From assembly GCF_000429045.1 (NCBI RefSeq), contig NZ_AUBC01000001.1, positions 3,744 to 67,743 of the forward strand: a DNA stretch of 64,000 bases, in the 5' to 3' direction. The notes beneath the pieces were generated by a model. The model did no database searches. It was not told the DNA's origin and saw only the letters and a program-made list of their open reading frames with translations. Every line of letters begins with the position of its first letter. Within the stretch, counting starts at the first letter, position 1. Shown one piece after another: positions 48,422-59,139 of this stretch. The translations under genes and the position numbers were made by a program. Origin of the DNA: Salinarimonas rosea DSM 21201. GTDB taxonomy: Bacteria; Pseudomonadota; Alphaproteobacteria; Rhizobiales; Beijerinckiaceae.

Positions 48422-48435
48422 GGAATGTACGCTCC
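48422..48435. promoter_or_regulatory. IolR operator-like site upstream of the inositol ABC genes (2)
   Basis: GGAATGTACGCTCC matches GGAA-N6-TTCC at seven of eight fixed positions. Its centre is about 49 bp from the previous site, close to five helical turns. Confidence 0.5.
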
Positions 48436-48536
48436 ATTTCGACCCTGACCAACAGGGAGCCGCACGGCGGCTCGGGACGTCGCGCAGACGACGCTCGGCG
48501 GATCACGGGATCGCCGTGACCAAGGGAGGAACAACC

Positions 48537-49478
48537 ATGAAGCACACCATCTCGGCGCTCGCGCTCGCCGTGGCGGCCACCGCGGCCTTCGCCGCCCCCG
48601 CACAGGCGGAGGGCGAGCGCTTCGTCCTGATCAGCCACGCGCCGGATTCGGACAGCTGGTGGAACACGATCCGCAACGCCATCGCGGTGGCCGGCGACCA
48701 GATGGACGCCACCGTCGAGTACCGCAACCCGACCACCGGCGACCTCGCCGACATGGCGCGCATCGTCGAGCAGGCCGCCGCCTCGAGCCCCGACGGCATC
48801 ATCGTCACCATCGCCGATTTCGACGTGCTCAAGGGCCCGATTCAGGACGCGGTCGATCGCGGCATCCCGGTGATCACCATCAACTCCGGCACGCAGGAGC
48901 AGTCCGAGGAGCTCGGCGCCCTCATGCATGTCGGCCAGCCGGAATACGAGGCGGGCCTCCAGGCCGGCAAGCGCGCCGCGGCGGAGGGCGCCGAGTCCTT
49001 CCTTTGCGTCAACCACTACATCACCAACCCGGCCTCGGTGGAGCGCTGCCAGGGCTTCGCGGCGGGTCTCGGGATCGAGCTCGGCGACCAGATGATCGAC
49101 GCCGGCCAGGATCCCGGCGAGATCCGCAACCGCGTCTCCGCCTACCTGAACTCCAACCCGGACACCGACGCGGTGCTGACGCTCGGCCCGACCTCGGCGC
49201 ACCCCACCATCGCCGCGCTCGACGATGCCGGCCTGACGGGCGAGGTGTATTTCGGCACGTTCGACCTCTCCGGCGAGATCGCCCAGGCGATCAAGGACGA
49301 CGTCATCGCCTTCGCCATCGACCAGCAGCCCTTCCTGCAGGGCTACCTGCCCGTCGTCATCCTGACGAACTACAGCCGTTACGGCGTGCTCCCGTCCGGC
49401 CACATCAACTCGGGCCCGGGCTTCATCACGGCGCAGAACATCGAGAAGGTCGAGGCGCTGGCCGGCGAGTACCGCTGA
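48537..49478 (+). CDS. Inositol-type ABC transporter substrate-binding protein
   Basis: This periplasmic receptor has 313 residues, with a signal peptide of about 24 (ending APAQA). A periplasmic-binding-protein type 1 (Peripla_BP_4) fold follows, with [41 protein letters not shown] and [17 protein letters not shown] lies six bases before the ATG. It starts the importer-catabolic run iolABC-transporter, iolC, iolD, iolE, iolB. Myo-inositol as substrate is inferred from position. Confidence 0.88.
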   Translation: MKHTISALALAVAATAAFAAPAQAEGERFVLISHAPDSDSWWNTIRNAIAVAGDQMDATVEYRNPTTGDLADMARIVEQAAASSPDGIIVTIADFDVLKGPIQDAVDRGIPVITINSGTQEQSEELGALMHVGQPEYEAGLQAGKRAAAEGAESFLCVNHYITNPASVERCQGFAAGLGIELGDQMIDAGQDPGEIRNRVSAYLNSNPDTDAVLTLGPTSAHPTIAALDDAGLTGEVYFGTFDLSGEIAQAIKDDVIAFAIDQQPFLQGYLPVVILTNYSRYGVLPSGHINSGPGFITAQNIEKVEALAGEYR

Positions 49479-49574
49479 GCCGGGGCACGCCTCGACGACC
49501 GAAGCCACCGACCCGGGGCGCGCACCGAGCGCACGCCCCGGGGACCCGTCCCCACGGCTGGAGGATGCGGCGCC

Positions 49575-50672
49575 ATGCACGACGAGCGCCTGAAGCCGAT
49601 GTCGCCCCTGCGCAAGGCCATGCTGCGGCCCGAGCTCGGCGCGATCTGCGGCACGTTCCTTGTCTTCGTGTTCTTCTTCCTGGTCGCGCGCGACACGGGC
49701 ATGTTCTCCGCCGAGGGCGTGATGAACTGGGGCATCGTCGCCGCGCAGTTCGCGATCATCGCGGTGGGCGCGGGCCTGCTGATGATCGCCGGCGAGTTCG
49801 ATCTCTCGGTCGGCTCGATGATCGGATTCTCCGGGATGGTCATCGCCATCGTCGGCGTGGCCTGGGGCTACCCGATCTGGCTGGCGATCCTCGCCGCCTT
49901 CGCGCTCGCCATGCTGATCGGCGCGATCAACGGCTGGATCGTGGTCAAGACCGGCCTGCCCTCCTTCATCGTCACGCTCGCCTCGCTGTTCATCCTGCGC
50001 GGGCTGACGATCTTCCTCTCGATCTCCGCCACCCGCCAGACCATCGTCGGCGGCGTGCGCGACGCGGCCGAGGGCGACTGGCTCGCCCCGCTCTTCGGCG
50101 GCAAGGTCTTCGGCGGGCTGTTCGTCTGGCTCGCGGACATCGGCGTGATCTCGACCTACACCCGCGGCACCCGTGCCGGCGAGCCGGTCGTCGACGGCAT
50201 CCCGATGATGATGGTCTGGGCGATCGGCCTCATCGTCTTCGCCCACGTGCTGCTGACAAAGACGCCCTTCGGCAACTGGATCTATGCCTCCGGCGGGGAC
50301 GCCCAGGCGGCGCGCTACACGGGCGTTCCCGTGAAGCGCGTGAAGGTGTCGATGTTCGTCTTCACCGCCTTCTGCGCCACCGTCTTCGCCACCTGCCAGG
50401 TGATGGAGTTCGGCTCGGCGGCGGCGGATCGCGGGCTCCTCAAGGAGTTCGAGGCGATCATCTGCGTCGTCATCGGCGGGGCGCTGCTCACCGGCGGCTA
50501 CGGCACGGTGATCGGGGCGGCGCTCGGCGCGCTGATCTTCGGCGTGGTGCAGCAGGGTCTGTTCTTCACCGGCGTCGAGAGCTCGCTGTTCCGGGTGTTC
50601 CTGGGCGTCATCCTCCTCCTCGCGGTGATCATGAACACCTACACGCGCCGCCTGATCACGGGAGAGCGCTGA
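49575..50672 (+). CDS. Inositol-type ABC transporter permease
   Basis: This inner-membrane subunit has 365 residues with eight to ten hydrophobic segments of the ribose/inositol-type (BPD_transp_2) permease family. [22 protein letters not shown] is the hallmark segment, and [21 protein letters not shown] is the cytoplasmic loop contacting the ATPase. A roughly 60-residue soluble insertion (about 155-210) is seen before the central segments. Its stop overlaps the ATPase start by one base (TGATG). Confidence 0.9.
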   Translation: MHDERLKPMSPLRKAMLRPELGAICGTFLVFVFFFLVARDTGMFSAEGVMNWGIVAAQFAIIAVGAGLLMIAGEFDLSVGSMIGFSGMVIAIVGVAWGYPIWLAILAAFALAMLIGAINGWIVVKTGLPSFIVTLASLFILRGLTIFLSISATRQTIVGGVRDAAEGDWLAPLFGGKVFGGLFVWLADIGVISTYTRGTRAGEPVVDGIPMMMVWAIGLIVFAHVLLTKTPFGNWIYASGGDAQAARYTGVPVKRVKVSMFVFTAFCATVFATCQVMEFGSAAADRGLLKEFEAIICVVIGGALLTGGYGTVIGAALGALIFGVVQQGLFFTGVESSLFRVFLGVILLLAVIMNTYTRRLITGER

Positions 50673-51451
50673 TGACGACGACCCCGATCATCGAGCTGCG
50701 CGACATCGAGAAGCATTTCGGCCCGGTCATCGCCTTGAACGGCGTCTCCTTCTCGGTCTTCCCGGGCGAGGTGCACTGCCTGCTCGGCGACAACGGCGCC
50801 GGCAAGTCGACCTTCATCAAGACGATGTCCGGCGTCCACCAGCCGACCCGGGGCGAGATCCTGGTCGAGGGCCGCCCGACGGTGCTGGAGAGCCCGCGCG
50901 AGGCGATGCGGCTCGGCATCGCCACGGTCTACCAGGACCTCGCGATGATCCCGCTGATGTCGGTGACGCGCAATTTCTGGATGGGCCGCGAGCCGGTCAA
51001 GCGCTTCGGGCCGATCAAGCTGATCGACTTCGCCCACGCCAACCGCGTGACGCTGGAGGAGATGCGCAAGATGGGCATCCAGCTGCGCGGGCCGGACCAG
51101 GCGGTGGGCACGCTGTCGGGCGGCGAGCGCCAGACCGTCGCCATCGCCCGCGCGGTGCATTTCGGTGCCAAGGTGCTGATCCTCGACGAGCCCACCTCCG
51201 CGCTCGGCGTGCGCCAGACGGCGAACGTGCTCGCCACCATCGCGCGGGTGCGCAAGCAGGGCATCGGCGTCGTCTTCATCACCCACAACGTCCGCCACGC
51301 GCTCGCGGTCGGCGACCGCTTCACCGTGCTCAACCGCGGCCAGACGCTCGGCACGGCGAACAAGGGCGAGATCGACTACGAGGCGCTGCAGGACATGATG
51401 GCCGGCGGCCAGGAGCTCGCCTCGCTCGAGGAAGCGGTGGCCGAGGCGTGA
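50672..51451 (+). CDS. Inositol-type ABC transporter ATPase
   Basis: The 259-residue product has a single nucleotide-binding domain. It shows Walker A (GDNGAGKST), a Q-loop region ([11 protein letters not shown]), the signature LSGGERQ, Walker B ([12 protein letters not shown]) and the switch His (FITHNVRHA). Many ribose-type importers use a double-domain ATPase; this single-domain form matches rhizobial inositol importers. It is translationally coupled to the permease and precedes iolC by 25 bp. Confidence 0.9.
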   Translation: MTTTPIIELRDIEKHFGPVIALNGVSFSVFPGEVHCLLGDNGAGKSTFIKTMSGVHQPTRGEILVEGRPTVLESPREAMRLGIATVYQDLAMIPLMSVTRNFWMGREPVKRFGPIKLIDFAHANRVTLEEMRKMGIQLRGPDQAVGTLSGGERQTVAIARAVHFGAKVLILDEPTSALGVRQTANVLATIARVRKQGIGVVFITHNVRHALAVGDRFTVLNRGQTLGTANKGEIDYEALQDMMAGGQELASLEEAVAEA

Positions 51452-51476
51452 GCCGGACAACGAGAGACGAAGCGTC

Positions 51477-53390
51477 ATGACCCTCGACGTGATCACCATC
51501 GGCCGCTCCTCGGTCGACCTCTACGGCGCCCAGGTCGGCGGCCGGCTGGAGGACATGGCCTCCTTCCGCAAGTATCTCGGCGGCTCGCCCACCAACATGG
51601 CGGTGGGCGCCGCCCGGCTCGGCCTGCGCGCCGCCGTGCTGACGCGCGTCGGCGACGAGGCCATGGGCCGCTTCCTGCGCGAGGAGCTCGCCCGCGAGGG
51701 CGTCGACACCCGCGGCGTGATCACCGATCCCGAGCGGCTGACCGCGCTCGTCATCCTCGGGATCCGAGACAGGACGCGCTTCCCGCTGATCTTCTACCGC
51801 GAGAACTGCGCCGACATGGCGCTGGAGGAGGCCGATGTCGACGAGGCCTTCGTCGCCGACGCGCGCTGCGTGGTGGCGACCGGCACGCACCTCTCGCATC
51901 CGCGCACCGAGGCCGCGGTGCTCAAGGCGCTGCGCATCGCCCGCGCGAAGGGGCTGCGCACGGCGCTCGACATCGACTACCGGCCGAACCTGTGGGGGCT
52001 CGCGGGCCACGACGCCGGCGAGGAGCGCTACATCGCCTCGGGAGCCGTCACCGCCAAGCTTCGGGAAACGCTGCACCTTTTCGACCTGATCGTCGGCACC
52101 GAGGAGGAGTTCGCCATCGCCGGCGGCAGCCGGGACATGCCCGAGGCCCTGCGCGCCGTGCGCGCGGCGTCGGACGCGACGCTGGTGCTCAAGCGCGGCC
52201 CCATGGGCGCCGTCGCCTTCCCCGGCGCGATCCCGGACGACCTGGACGAGGGCCTCAGCGGGCCCGGCTTCCCGATCGAGGTCTACAACGTGCTCGGCGC
52301 CGGCGACGGCTTCATGGCGGGGCTGCTCAAGGGCTGGCTCGACGGGGAGGCCTGGGAGCGCACCCTCGCCTACGCCAACGCCTGCGGCGCCTTCGCCGTC
52401 TCCCGCCACGGCTGCGCGCCGGCCTACCCGACCTGGGCCGAGCTCGCGTTCTTCTTACGCCGCGGCGTCGTCACCCCGGCGCTGCGGCACGACGCGGAGC
52501 TCGCGCACATCCACTGGGCGACGACCCGGCGCGGCGACTGGCCGGCGCTGCGCGTCTTCGCCTTCGACCATCGCGCCCAGATCGAGGAGATCGCGTCCGC
52601 CGTCGGCGCCGCCCCGGAGCGGATCGGCGCCTTCAAGCAGCTGTGCCTCGACGCCACCCGCCGTGTCGCCGACGGGCGGACGGGCTACGGCATCCTGTGC
52701 GACCCGCGGCTCGGCGGCGACGCGCTGATGGCGGCGGCCGGATCCGGCCTGTGGATCGGCCGCCCGGTGGAGAAGCCCGGCTCGCGCCCGCTGGAGCTGG
52801 AGATCGGCCGCGACTACGGCAGCGCGCTGGCCGAATGGCCGCTCGAGCACGTGGTCAAGGTGCTGTGCTTCTACCACCCCGACGACCCGCCCGAGACGAA
52901 GGGGCAGCAGGAGGAGACCGTGCTGCGTCTCGCCGAGGCGGCCCGCGCCAACGGGCTCGAGTTCCTGCTCGAGATCGTCGCCTCCAAGGCCGGCCCGCTC
53001 GACGACGACACCACCGCCCGCGCCATGGCGCGCTTCTACGACCTCGGCGTGAAGCCGGACTGGTGGAAGCTCGAGCCGCTGCGTTCCGCCGCGGCGTGGG
53101 CGCGGGCCTGCGCGGTAATCGCCGAGCGCGACCCCTTGTGCCGGGGGATCGTCGTGCTCGGGCTCGGCGAGGGCGAGGCCGGGCTGACGGAGAGCTTCCG
53201 CCTCGCCGCACGGCACGAGCGGGTGAAGGGCTTCGCGGTGGGCCGCACCATCTTCGCCGAGGCGGCGCGGGCCTGGCTCGCCGGCGAGGTCGACGACGAC
53301 GCCGCGATCGCCGACATGGAAGGGCGCTTCGCGCGCCTGTGCAGGATCTGGGACGAGGCCCGTCAGGGGATTGGAGAGGGGACGCGATGA
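51477..53390 (+). CDS. iolC: Bifunctional 5-dehydro-2-deoxygluconokinase / DUF2090 aldolase-like protein
   Basis: The 637-residue protein joins two domains. The N-terminal PfkB-type kinase (about 1-320) carries [14 protein letters not shown] and [13 protein letters not shown] near the start and [12 protein letters not shown] with catalytic D277. It phosphorylates 5-dehydro-2-deoxygluconate (DKG). The C-terminal DUF2090 domain (about 340-637) has a TIM-barrel-like sequence with [35 protein letters not shown] and WWKLEPL. It is thought to stand in for the DKGP aldolase IolJ. This fusion is common in Proteobacteria and would explain the absence of iolJ. The stop overlaps iolD by four bases. Confidence 0.92.
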   Translation: MTLDVITIGRSSVDLYGAQVGGRLEDMASFRKYLGGSPTNMAVGAARLGLRAAVLTRVGDEAMGRFLREELAREGVDTRGVITDPERLTALVILGIRDRTRFPLIFYRENCADMALEEADVDEAFVADARCVVATGTHLSHPRTEAAVLKALRIARAKGLRTALDIDYRPNLWGLAGHDAGEERYIASGAVTAKLRETLHLFDLIVGTEEEFAIAGGSRDMPEALRAVRAASDATLVLKRGPMGAVAFPGAIPDDLDEGLSGPGFPIEVYNVLGAGDGFMAGLLKGWLDGEAWERTLAYANACGAFAVSRHGCAPAYPTWAELAFFLRRGVVTPALRHDAELAHIHWATTRRGDWPALRVFAFDHRAQIEEIASAVGAAPERIGAFKQLCLDATRRVADGRTGYGILCDPRLGGDALMAAAGSGLWIGRPVEKPGSRPLELEIGRDYGSALAEWPLEHVVKVLCFYHPDDPPETKGQQEETVLRLAEAARANGLEFLLEIVASKAGPLDDDTTARAMARFYDLGVKPDWWKLEPLRSAAAWARACAVIAERDPLCRGIVVLGLGEGEAGLTESFRLAARHERVKGFAVGRTIFAEAARAWLAGEVDDDAAIADMEGRFARLCRIWDEARQGIGEGTR

Positions 53391-55213
53391 GGACGATCCG
53401 GCTGACCGCCGCCCAGGCCATGGTGCGCTGGCTCGCGGCGCAGGAGACCGCGCCGGGCGTGCCGTTCCTCGGCGGCGTCTGGGCGATCTTCGGCCACGGC
53501 AACGTGGCGGGGCTGGGCGAGGCGCTCCACGGCATCCGCGAGCGGCTGCCCACCTTCCGTGGCCACAACGAGCAGTCCATGGCGCACGCCGCCATCGCCT
53601 ACGCCAAGGCCTCGAACCGCCGCCGCGCCATGATGGTGACGTCCTCGATCGGCCCCGGCGCCACCAACATGGTGACCGCCGCCGCGCTCGCGCACGTGAA
53701 CCGGCTGCCGGTGCTGTTCGTACCCGGCGACGTCTTCGCGAGCCGCCTGCCGGACCCGGTGCTGCAGCAGGTCGAAGACTTCGGGGACGGCACGATCAGC
53801 GCCAACGACTGCTTCCGCCCGGTCTCGCGCTATTTCGACCGCATCACCCGGCCCGAGCAGCTGCTGTCCGCCCTCCCCCGGGCGATGAGCGTGCTCACCG
53901 ATCCGGCGGAGTGCGGCCCGGTCACGCTGGCCTTCTGCCAGGACGTTCAGGCCATGGCCTTCGACTGGCCGGAGACGTTCTTCGAGGCGAGGCTCTGGCG
54001 CCAGCGCCGGCCGCGCCCGGACGCGGACGAGCTCGCCGCCGCGGTCGCCGCCCTGACGCGGGGAGAGCGCCCCCTCGTCGTCGCCGGCGGCGGCGTGCTG
54101 TATGCCGATGCGGCGGGCGATCTCGCCCGCTTCTGCGAGGCGCACAACCTCCCCGTCGCCGAGACGCAGGCCGGCAAGTCCGCCCTGCCCCACGACCATC
54201 CGCTGAACCTCGGCTCGATCGGCGTCACCGGATCGAGCGCGGCGAACAAGGTGGCCTCCGAGGCCGACGTCGTGCTCGCGGTGGGCACGCGGCTGCAGGA
54301 CTTCACCACCGGCTCGCGGGCCCTGTTCGGCGACCGGGATCTGACGATCATCGGCCTCAACGTCGCCGCCTTCGACGCCGGCAAGCACGGGGCGCTGTCC
54401 CTGGTGGCAGACGCCAAGGCGGGCCTCGCCGAGCTCGAGGACGCGCTCGCCAGCTGGCGGGCCGAGGGCGACGTCGCGGGGCTGAAGGCGGAATGGGACG
54501 CCGCCGTCGACGCCGCCACGGCTCCGCCGGCTTCCGGCAACGCGCTGCCCTCGGACGCGCAGGTGATCGGCGCCGTGCAGCGGGCCTCGAACGCGGACAC
54601 CGTCGTCGTCTGCGCCGCCGGCGGGCTGCCGGGCGAGCTGCACAAGCTCTGGCGGGCCGCGCGGCCGAACGGCTACCACGTCGAGTACGGCTACTCGACC
54701 ATGGGCTACGAGATCGCCGGCGGGCTCGGCGTGAAGATGGCGCTGCCCGAGCGCGAGGTCGTGGTCATGGTCGGCGACGGCTCGTACATGATGATGAACT
54801 CCGAGCTCGCCACCGCGGTGATGCTCGGGCTCAAGCTCGTCGTCGTCGTCCTCGACAATCGCGGCTTCGGCTGCATCGACCGGCTGCAGCGCGCCACCGG
54901 AGGCGAGAGCTTCAACAACCTCCTCGACGACGCGGTGCACGAGACGCCGGCGCACATCGACTTCGCCGCGCACATGGCGGCGATGGGCGCGCACACCGAG
55001 AAGGTGTCGTCCATCGCCGAGCTGGAGGCCGCGCTCGCCCGGGCCCGCGCCTCGGATGTCACCACCGGCATCGTCATCGACACCGACCCGATGATCACGA
55101 CGCAGGCCGGCGGCGCCTGGTGGGACGTCGCCGTGCCCGAGGTCTCGACCCGCGAGAAGGTCCGCGCCGCCCGCGCCGCCTACGAGCAGGCCACCACCCG
55201 CCGCCGCCCCTGA
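53387..55213 (+). CDS. iolD: 3D-trihydroxycyclohexane-1,2-dione hydrolase IolD
   Basis: This thiamine-diphosphate enzyme opens the inositol-derived ring to give 5-deoxyglucuronate. The 608-residue protein has the three-domain ThDP fold. [17 protein letters not shown] holds the conserved activating Glu near residue 60, and [18 protein letters not shown] is the ThDP-metal motif. The start lies inside the iolC stop (ATGA). It is followed by iolE 24 bp downstream. Confidence 0.95.
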   Translation: MRTIRLTAAQAMVRWLAAQETAPGVPFLGGVWAIFGHGNVAGLGEALHGIRERLPTFRGHNEQSMAHAAIAYAKASNRRRAMMVTSSIGPGATNMVTAAALAHVNRLPVLFVPGDVFASRLPDPVLQQVEDFGDGTISANDCFRPVSRYFDRITRPEQLLSALPRAMSVLTDPAECGPVTLAFCQDVQAMAFDWPETFFEARLWRQRRPRPDADELAAAVAALTRGERPLVVAGGGVLYADAAGDLARFCEAHNLPVAETQAGKSALPHDHPLNLGSIGVTGSSAANKVASEADVVLAVGTRLQDFTTGSRALFGDRDLTIIGLNVAAFDAGKHGALSLVADAKAGLAELEDALASWRAEGDVAGLKAEWDAAVDAATAPPASGNALPSDAQVIGAVQRASNADTVVVCAAGGLPGELHKLWRAARPNGYHVEYGYSTMGYEIAGGLGVKMALPEREVVVMVGDGSYMMMNSELATAVMLGLKLVVVVLDNRGFGCIDRLQRATGGESFNNLLDDAVHETPAHIDFAAHMAAMGAHTEKVSSIAELEAALARARASDVTTGIVIDTDPMITTQAGGAWWDVAVPEVSTREKVRAARAAYEQATTRRRP

Positions 55214-55236
55214 GGCCGCCCCTAGGACGACATCGC

Positions 55237-56142
55237 ATGATCCGCTACGGCACCAATCCCATCGCCTGGTCCAACGACGACGACCGACGCCTCGGCGCGC
55301 ACATCCCGCTGGAGGAGTGCCTCGCAGACACCGCCGCCATCGGCTTCGACGGCATCGAGAAGGGCCACAAGTTCCCCGAAGGTGCCGCCGCGCTGAAGGC
55401 GACGCTGGCGCCCCACGGCCTCGCCTACGTCTCCGGCTGGCACTCGCTCAACCTGCTCGCGCGCAGCGTCGAGGCGGAGAAGGCGGCGCTCGACCCGGTG
55501 CTCGACCTGCTCTCCGCCATGGGGTCGCGCGTGTGCATCGTCTGCGAGACCTCCAACGCCATCCACGGAGACGACGCCAAGCCCCTGGCGGAGCGCCCGA
55601 TTCTATCGGACGCGGAATGGCCCGGCTTCGCCCGCGGCGTCGAGGCGCTCGCCGCGCATTGCGCCGAGCGGGGGATCGATCTCGTCTACCACCACCACAT
55701 GGGCACCGTTGTGCAGAGCGAGGCGGAGATCGACCGGCTGATGGCGGAGACGGGGCCGGCGACGAAGCTTCTTCTGGACACCGGCCACGCCTTCTTCGCC
55801 GGCGCGGACCCGACCGCGCTCGCGCACAAGCACATGGACCGCGTGCGCCACATTCACGCGAAGAACGTCCGCCCCGTGATCGAGCGGGAGGTCGAGGCCG
55901 AGCGGCTGAGCTTCCTCGAGGGCGTGCGCCGCGGCGTCTTCACCGTGCCGGGAGACCCGGAGGGCGGGGTCGACTTCCTCAGCGTCCTCGCCGTCGCCGC
56001 CGAGCACGGCTACGACGGCTGGCTCGTGATCGAGGCGGAGCAGGACCCGGACGTGCGCGACCCGAAGGTCTACCAGCGGATGGGCCTCGAGGCCCTGCGC
56101 CGCCTCGCCCGCGAGTCGGGCCTGGACGCGGAGGCGCGCTGA
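55237..56142 (+). CDS. iolE: Inosose dehydratase IolE
   Basis: IolE dehydrates scyllo-inosose to the 1,2-dione used by IolD. The 301-residue product is a xylose-isomerase-like TIM barrel with [11 protein letters not shown] at the N-terminus. The metal-binding segments [29 protein letters not shown] and [10 protein letters not shown] follow. Its stop overlaps the iolB start by one base (TGATG), so the two are coupled. Confidence 0.95.
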   Translation: MIRYGTNPIAWSNDDDRRLGAHIPLEECLADTAAIGFDGIEKGHKFPEGAAALKATLAPHGLAYVSGWHSLNLLARSVEAEKAALDPVLDLLSAMGSRVCIVCETSNAIHGDDAKPLAERPILSDAEWPGFARGVEALAAHCAERGIDLVYHHHMGTVVQSEAEIDRLMAETGPATKLLLDTGHAFFAGADPTALAHKHMDRVRHIHAKNVRPVIEREVEAERLSFLEGVRRGVFTVPGDPEGGVDFLSVLAVAAEHGYDGWLVIEAEQDPDVRDPKVYQRMGLEALRRLARESGLDAEAR

Positions 56143-56951
56143 TGGCGAACCTCCTGCGCAAGCCCTCCGGCACCAGCGGGCTGGTCCACGCCATCACGCC
56201 CGAGACGGCCGGCTGGACCTATGTCGGCTTCTCGCTCTATCGCCTCGCCCCCGGCGAGACCGCGGCGGAGGCGACCGGGGATCGCGAGGCCATGCTCGTC
56301 CTCGTCGAGGGCAAGGCGGAGATCGAGGCCGGGGGCCGGGCTCTGGGCGCGCTCGGCGGCCGCATGGACCCGTTCTCCGGCGAGCGGCCGTTCACCGTCT
56401 ACGTGCCGGCCGGCAGCGGCTGGTCGGCGCGGGCGACGACGCCGCTGACGCTGGCCGTCTGCACGGCGCCCGGACGGGGCACGCGTCCCGTGACGGTGAT
56501 CCGCCCGGACGAGGTCGAGGCCGTCACCCGCGGGAAGGGCACCAATACGCGGCGCATCCACCCGATCGCGATGGAAGAGCGCGACGTCGCCGACTCGCTC
56601 CTCGTCACGGAGGTGTTCACGCCCCAGGGGCATTGGTCGTCCTACCCGCCGCACCGGCACGACGAGGACGACTACCCGCGCATGACCTACCTGGAGGAGA
56701 CCTACTACCACCGCCTGAACCCGGCCAACGGCTTCGGCCTGCAGCGCGTCTTCACCGAGGACGGCTCCCTCGACGAGACGATGGCGGTGGCCGACGGCGA
56801 CGTCGTGCTGGTACCCAAGGGCCACCACCCCTGCGCGGCGCCCTACGGCGTCGAGATGTACTACCTCAACGTCATGGCCGGCCCCCGCCGCGCCTGGCGC
56901 TTCGCCAACCACCCGGATTTCGACTGGATCGCGCAGCGTGACGCGGGCTGA
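56142..56951 (+). CDS. iolB: 5-deoxy-glucuronate isomerase IolB
   Basis: IolB converts 5-deoxyglucuronate to 5-dehydro-2-deoxygluconate, the IolC substrate. The 269-residue product is a double cupin with the KuI/IolB marks FTPQGHWSSYPPHRHDEDDYPRM (metal histidines), LEETYYHR, FGLQRVFTEDGSLDE and GHHPCAAPYGVEMYYLNVMAG. It is the last gene of the inositol run. The methylmalonate-semialdehyde dehydrogenase IolA/MmsA is not in the window. Confidence 0.95.
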   Translation: MANLLRKPSGTSGLVHAITPETAGWTYVGFSLYRLAPGETAAEATGDREAMLVLVEGKAEIEAGGRALGALGGRMDPFSGERPFTVYVPAGSGWSARATTPLTLAVCTAPGRGTRPVTVIRPDEVEAVTRGKGTNTRRIHPIAMEERDVADSLLVTEVFTPQGHWSSYPPHRHDEDDYPRMTYLEETYYHRLNPANGFGLQRVFTEDGSLDETMAVADGDVVLVPKGHHPCAAPYGVEMYYLNVMAGPRRAWRFANHPDFDWIAQRDAG

Positions 56952-56977
56952 CCGGGAGGAGACTGCGGCAAGCGGCG

Positions 56978-57367
56978 TCAGATCTCCATCACGCCCTCGA
57001 CGTGCACCGGCCAGCGTCCCCGCCCCAGGAAGACCGCGTCGACCCGGAACGACCAGCCGGCATCCGCCCAGCGATTGCGGCTGCGCCAGGCGCGGATGGC
57101 GCGGGCGAGGCGGCGGCGCTTCTGCGGGGTGACCGCGACGCGGGCGTCATCGAGGGCGGCGCGGGCCTTCACCTCGACGAAGAGAACCACGCGCCCGCGG
57201 CGCATGACGAGGTCGATCTCCCCGCCCGGAACGCGCCAGCGGCGGGCGAGCGGCCGCCAGCCCTTCAGCATCAGCGCGGCCAGCGCCCGCCATTCGGCGA
57301 AGGCGCCGTGCGCGAGAGCGCGGCGGCGGCGCGCGGGGCCGGGTCCGTCTCGCGGCTCGGAACGCAC
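56978..57367 (-). CDS. YraN-family (UPF0102) nuclease-like protein
   Basis: The 129-residue product matches YraN/UPF0102, small restriction-endonuclease-fold proteins. The catalytic-type GGEIDLVMRRGRVVLFVEVKAR segment holds the expected D/E-x-K triad. The KRRRLARAIRAWRSR helix and FRVDAVFL strand follow. A GTG at 57367 is proposed because it gives the usual family length, though its ribosome-binding site is weak. Longer in-frame readings into the arginine-rich upstream sequence look artificial. The gene converges with iolB. Biological function is unclear; DNA metabolism or uptake is suggested for relatives. Confidence 0.78.
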   Translation of the reverse strand: MRSEPRDGPGPARRRRALAHGAFAEWRALAALMLKGWRPLARRWRVPGGEIDLVMRRGRVVLFVEVKARAALDDARVAVTPQKRRRLARAIRAWRSRNRWADAGWSFRVDAVFLGRGRWPVHVEGVMEI

Positions 57368-57624
57368 GATCAATCCCGCCAGCGGGCGCGGTGCGCCCCG
57401 GCCCGCGGCGCGGTCCGGACCGCGCTCGGGTCGGAGACGTTGGTGGCGACGCGGAGCGGCATCCTGGAAGCCTCGGCCGTGCGACGGCGCCATCGAGCCG
57501 TACCGGCCCCGCGTTGTCAAGCCGGTCGCTCTGCACGTCGAACGCTCGACGCCCGTGCACAGCCCCTGGCCGCGGGCGACCACGCGCCATACCTATGCGA
57601 GGAACACTTCCGTCGCGAGGCCCC

Positions 57625-58080
57625 ATGATCCGGCTGATGCTCAACGGGCGCGAGACCACGCTCGACGTCGACCCCGACATGCCGCTGCTCTGGGCCCTGC
57701 GCGACCACGCCGGGCTCACGGGCACGAAGTACGGCTGCGGCATTGCGCAATGCGGGGCCTGCACGGTCCATCTCGACGGCCAGCCGATCCGCGCCTGCGT
57801 CACGCCGGCGTCCGCCGTCGAGGGCGCGGCGATCACCACGATCGAGGGGATCGCGGGACCGGTCGCCGAGGCGGTGCGGGCGGCCTGGCGCGATCTCGAC
57901 GTCGTGCAGTGCGGCTACTGCCAGTCCGGGCAGATCATGGCCGCGGTCGGCCTCCTCTCGCAGACGCCCTCGCCGACCGAGGACGACGTCGTCGCCGCGA
58001 TGGAGGGGAACCTGTGCCGCTGCGGCACGTACCAGCGCATCCACGCCGCGATCGCCGACGCCGCGACGCGGCTCGGCTGA
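57625..58080 (+). CDS. [2Fe-2S] subunit of a molybdenum hydroxylase (IorA/CoxS-like)
   Basis: The 151-residue product carries two iron-sulfur modules. The N-terminal plant-ferredoxin-like one has CGIAQCGAC and a fourth Cys in RACVTPAS. The C-terminal helical one has CGYCQSGQ and NLCRCGTYQRI. This matches the small subunit of isoquinoline-1-oxidoreductase/aldehyde-oxidase-type enzymes, which passes electrons between the molybdenum centre and an acceptor. The matching large molybdopterin subunit is normally adjacent but is absent here: the next gene is a glycosyltransferase on the other strand. It is therefore either an orphan or works with a distant partner. Confidence 0.88.
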   Translation: MIRLMLNGRETTLDVDPDMPLLWALRDHAGLTGTKYGCGIAQCGACTVHLDGQPIRACVTPASAVEGAAITTIEGIAGPVAEAVRAAWRDLDVVQCGYCQSGQIMAAVGLLSQTPSPTEDDVVAAMEGNLCRCGTYQRIHAAIADAATRLG

Positions 58081-58095
58081 GGACGGCCGGCGGCG

Positions 58096-59139
58096 TCAGC
58101 CGTCGCGGGTGATCCGCGTGAGGTCCACCACCGGCTCGTCGCCGGCCGCCGCGCGGACGTTGCCGAAGAACTGCCGGGCGCTCTCGTGCCAGGTGAAGGT
58201 CTCGCCATAGGCCCGGCAGCGGTCCCGGGGGATCTCGAGGGCGGCGAGCGCCGCCTTGCGCAGGTCGGTGTCGAGGACGCCGCAGCCGCTCGTGCCGACG
58301 ACATCGAGCGGACCGGTCACCGGGTAGGCGGCGATCGGCAGGCCGGAGGCGAGCGCCTCGAGCAGCACGATGCCGAACGTGTCGGTGAGGCTCGGGAAGA
58401 CGAAGACGTCGGCCGAGGCGTAGACCTCCGCGAGCGCCTCGCCGGTCCGCGCGCCGAGGAAGCGCACGTCCCTGTAGCGCCGCTCGAGGTCCGCCCGCGC
58501 CGGCCCGTCGCCGACGATCACCTTGGTGCCCGGCAGGTCGAGCGCGAGGAAGGACTCGAGGTTCTTCTCCACGGCGACGCGACCGACATAGAGGAAGATC
58601 GGGCCCGGGGCGTCGATCACGCGGGTCTCGCGCGGGCGAAAGAGCGTCGTATCGACACCACGGCCCCAGCGCAGCACGTTGACGAAGCCCCGCTTGACCA
58701 GCTCCGCCTCGAGCGAATCCGTCGCCACCATGATGCCGCGGCCCGTGTTGTGGAAGCGGCGGATCGCGCGGTAGACCCAGCGCTCCGGCACCGGCGCACG
58801 GGCGGCGACGTATTCGGGAAACCGCGTGTGGTAGCTCGTCGTGTAGGCGAAGCCGTTCGCGAGGCAGATCCGGCGCGTCGCGATGCCGATCGGGCCCTCG
58901 GTCGCGATGTGGATGTGCGTCGGCGCGAGCTCGGCGATCTTGCGCGCCACCGCGCGCGGACGCGCCAGCGCGAGGCGGATCTCCGGATAGGTCGGCATCG
59001 GCAGCGAGCGGAAGTCGAGCGGCGTCAGGAGCACGACCTCGGCGTCGAAGTCCGGTGCGTGCGCGATCATCTGCTCGATCGAGCGCACCACCCCGTTGAT
59101 CTGCGGACGCCAGGCGTCCGTCGCGACGAGGAGGCGCAT
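58096..59139 (-). CDS. GT4-family glycosyltransferase
   Basis: The 347-residue product is a GT-B-fold glycosyltransferase. It has an N-terminal TDAWRPQINGVVRSIE segment (typical of MgtA-like alpha-mannosyl/glucosyl transferases), TSYHTRFPEYVAAR, LYVGRVAVEKNLESFL and FPSLTDTFGIVLLEALASG with the E-x7-E motif. It probably adds a sugar to a membrane lipid or similar acceptor. Its ATG overlaps the stop of the metallophosphoesterase gene (TGATG), so the two are coupled; this pairing recurs in alphaproteobacteria. Confidence 0.88.
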   Translation of the reverse strand: MRLLVATDAWRPQINGVVRSIEQMIAHAPDFDAEVVLLTPLDFRSLPMPTYPEIRLALARPRAVARKIAELAPTHIHIATEGPIGIATRRICLANGFAYTTSYHTRFPEYVAARAPVPERWVYRAIRRFHNTGRGIMVATDSLEAELVKRGFVNVLRWGRGVDTTLFRPRETRVIDAPGPIFLYVGRVAVEKNLESFLALDLPGTKVIVGDGPARADLERRYRDVRFLGARTGEALAEVYASADVFVFPSLTDTFGIVLLEALASGLPIAAYPVTGPLDVVGTSGCGVLDTDLRKAALAALEIPRDRCRAYGETFTWHESARQFFGNVRAAAGDEPVVDLTRITRDG

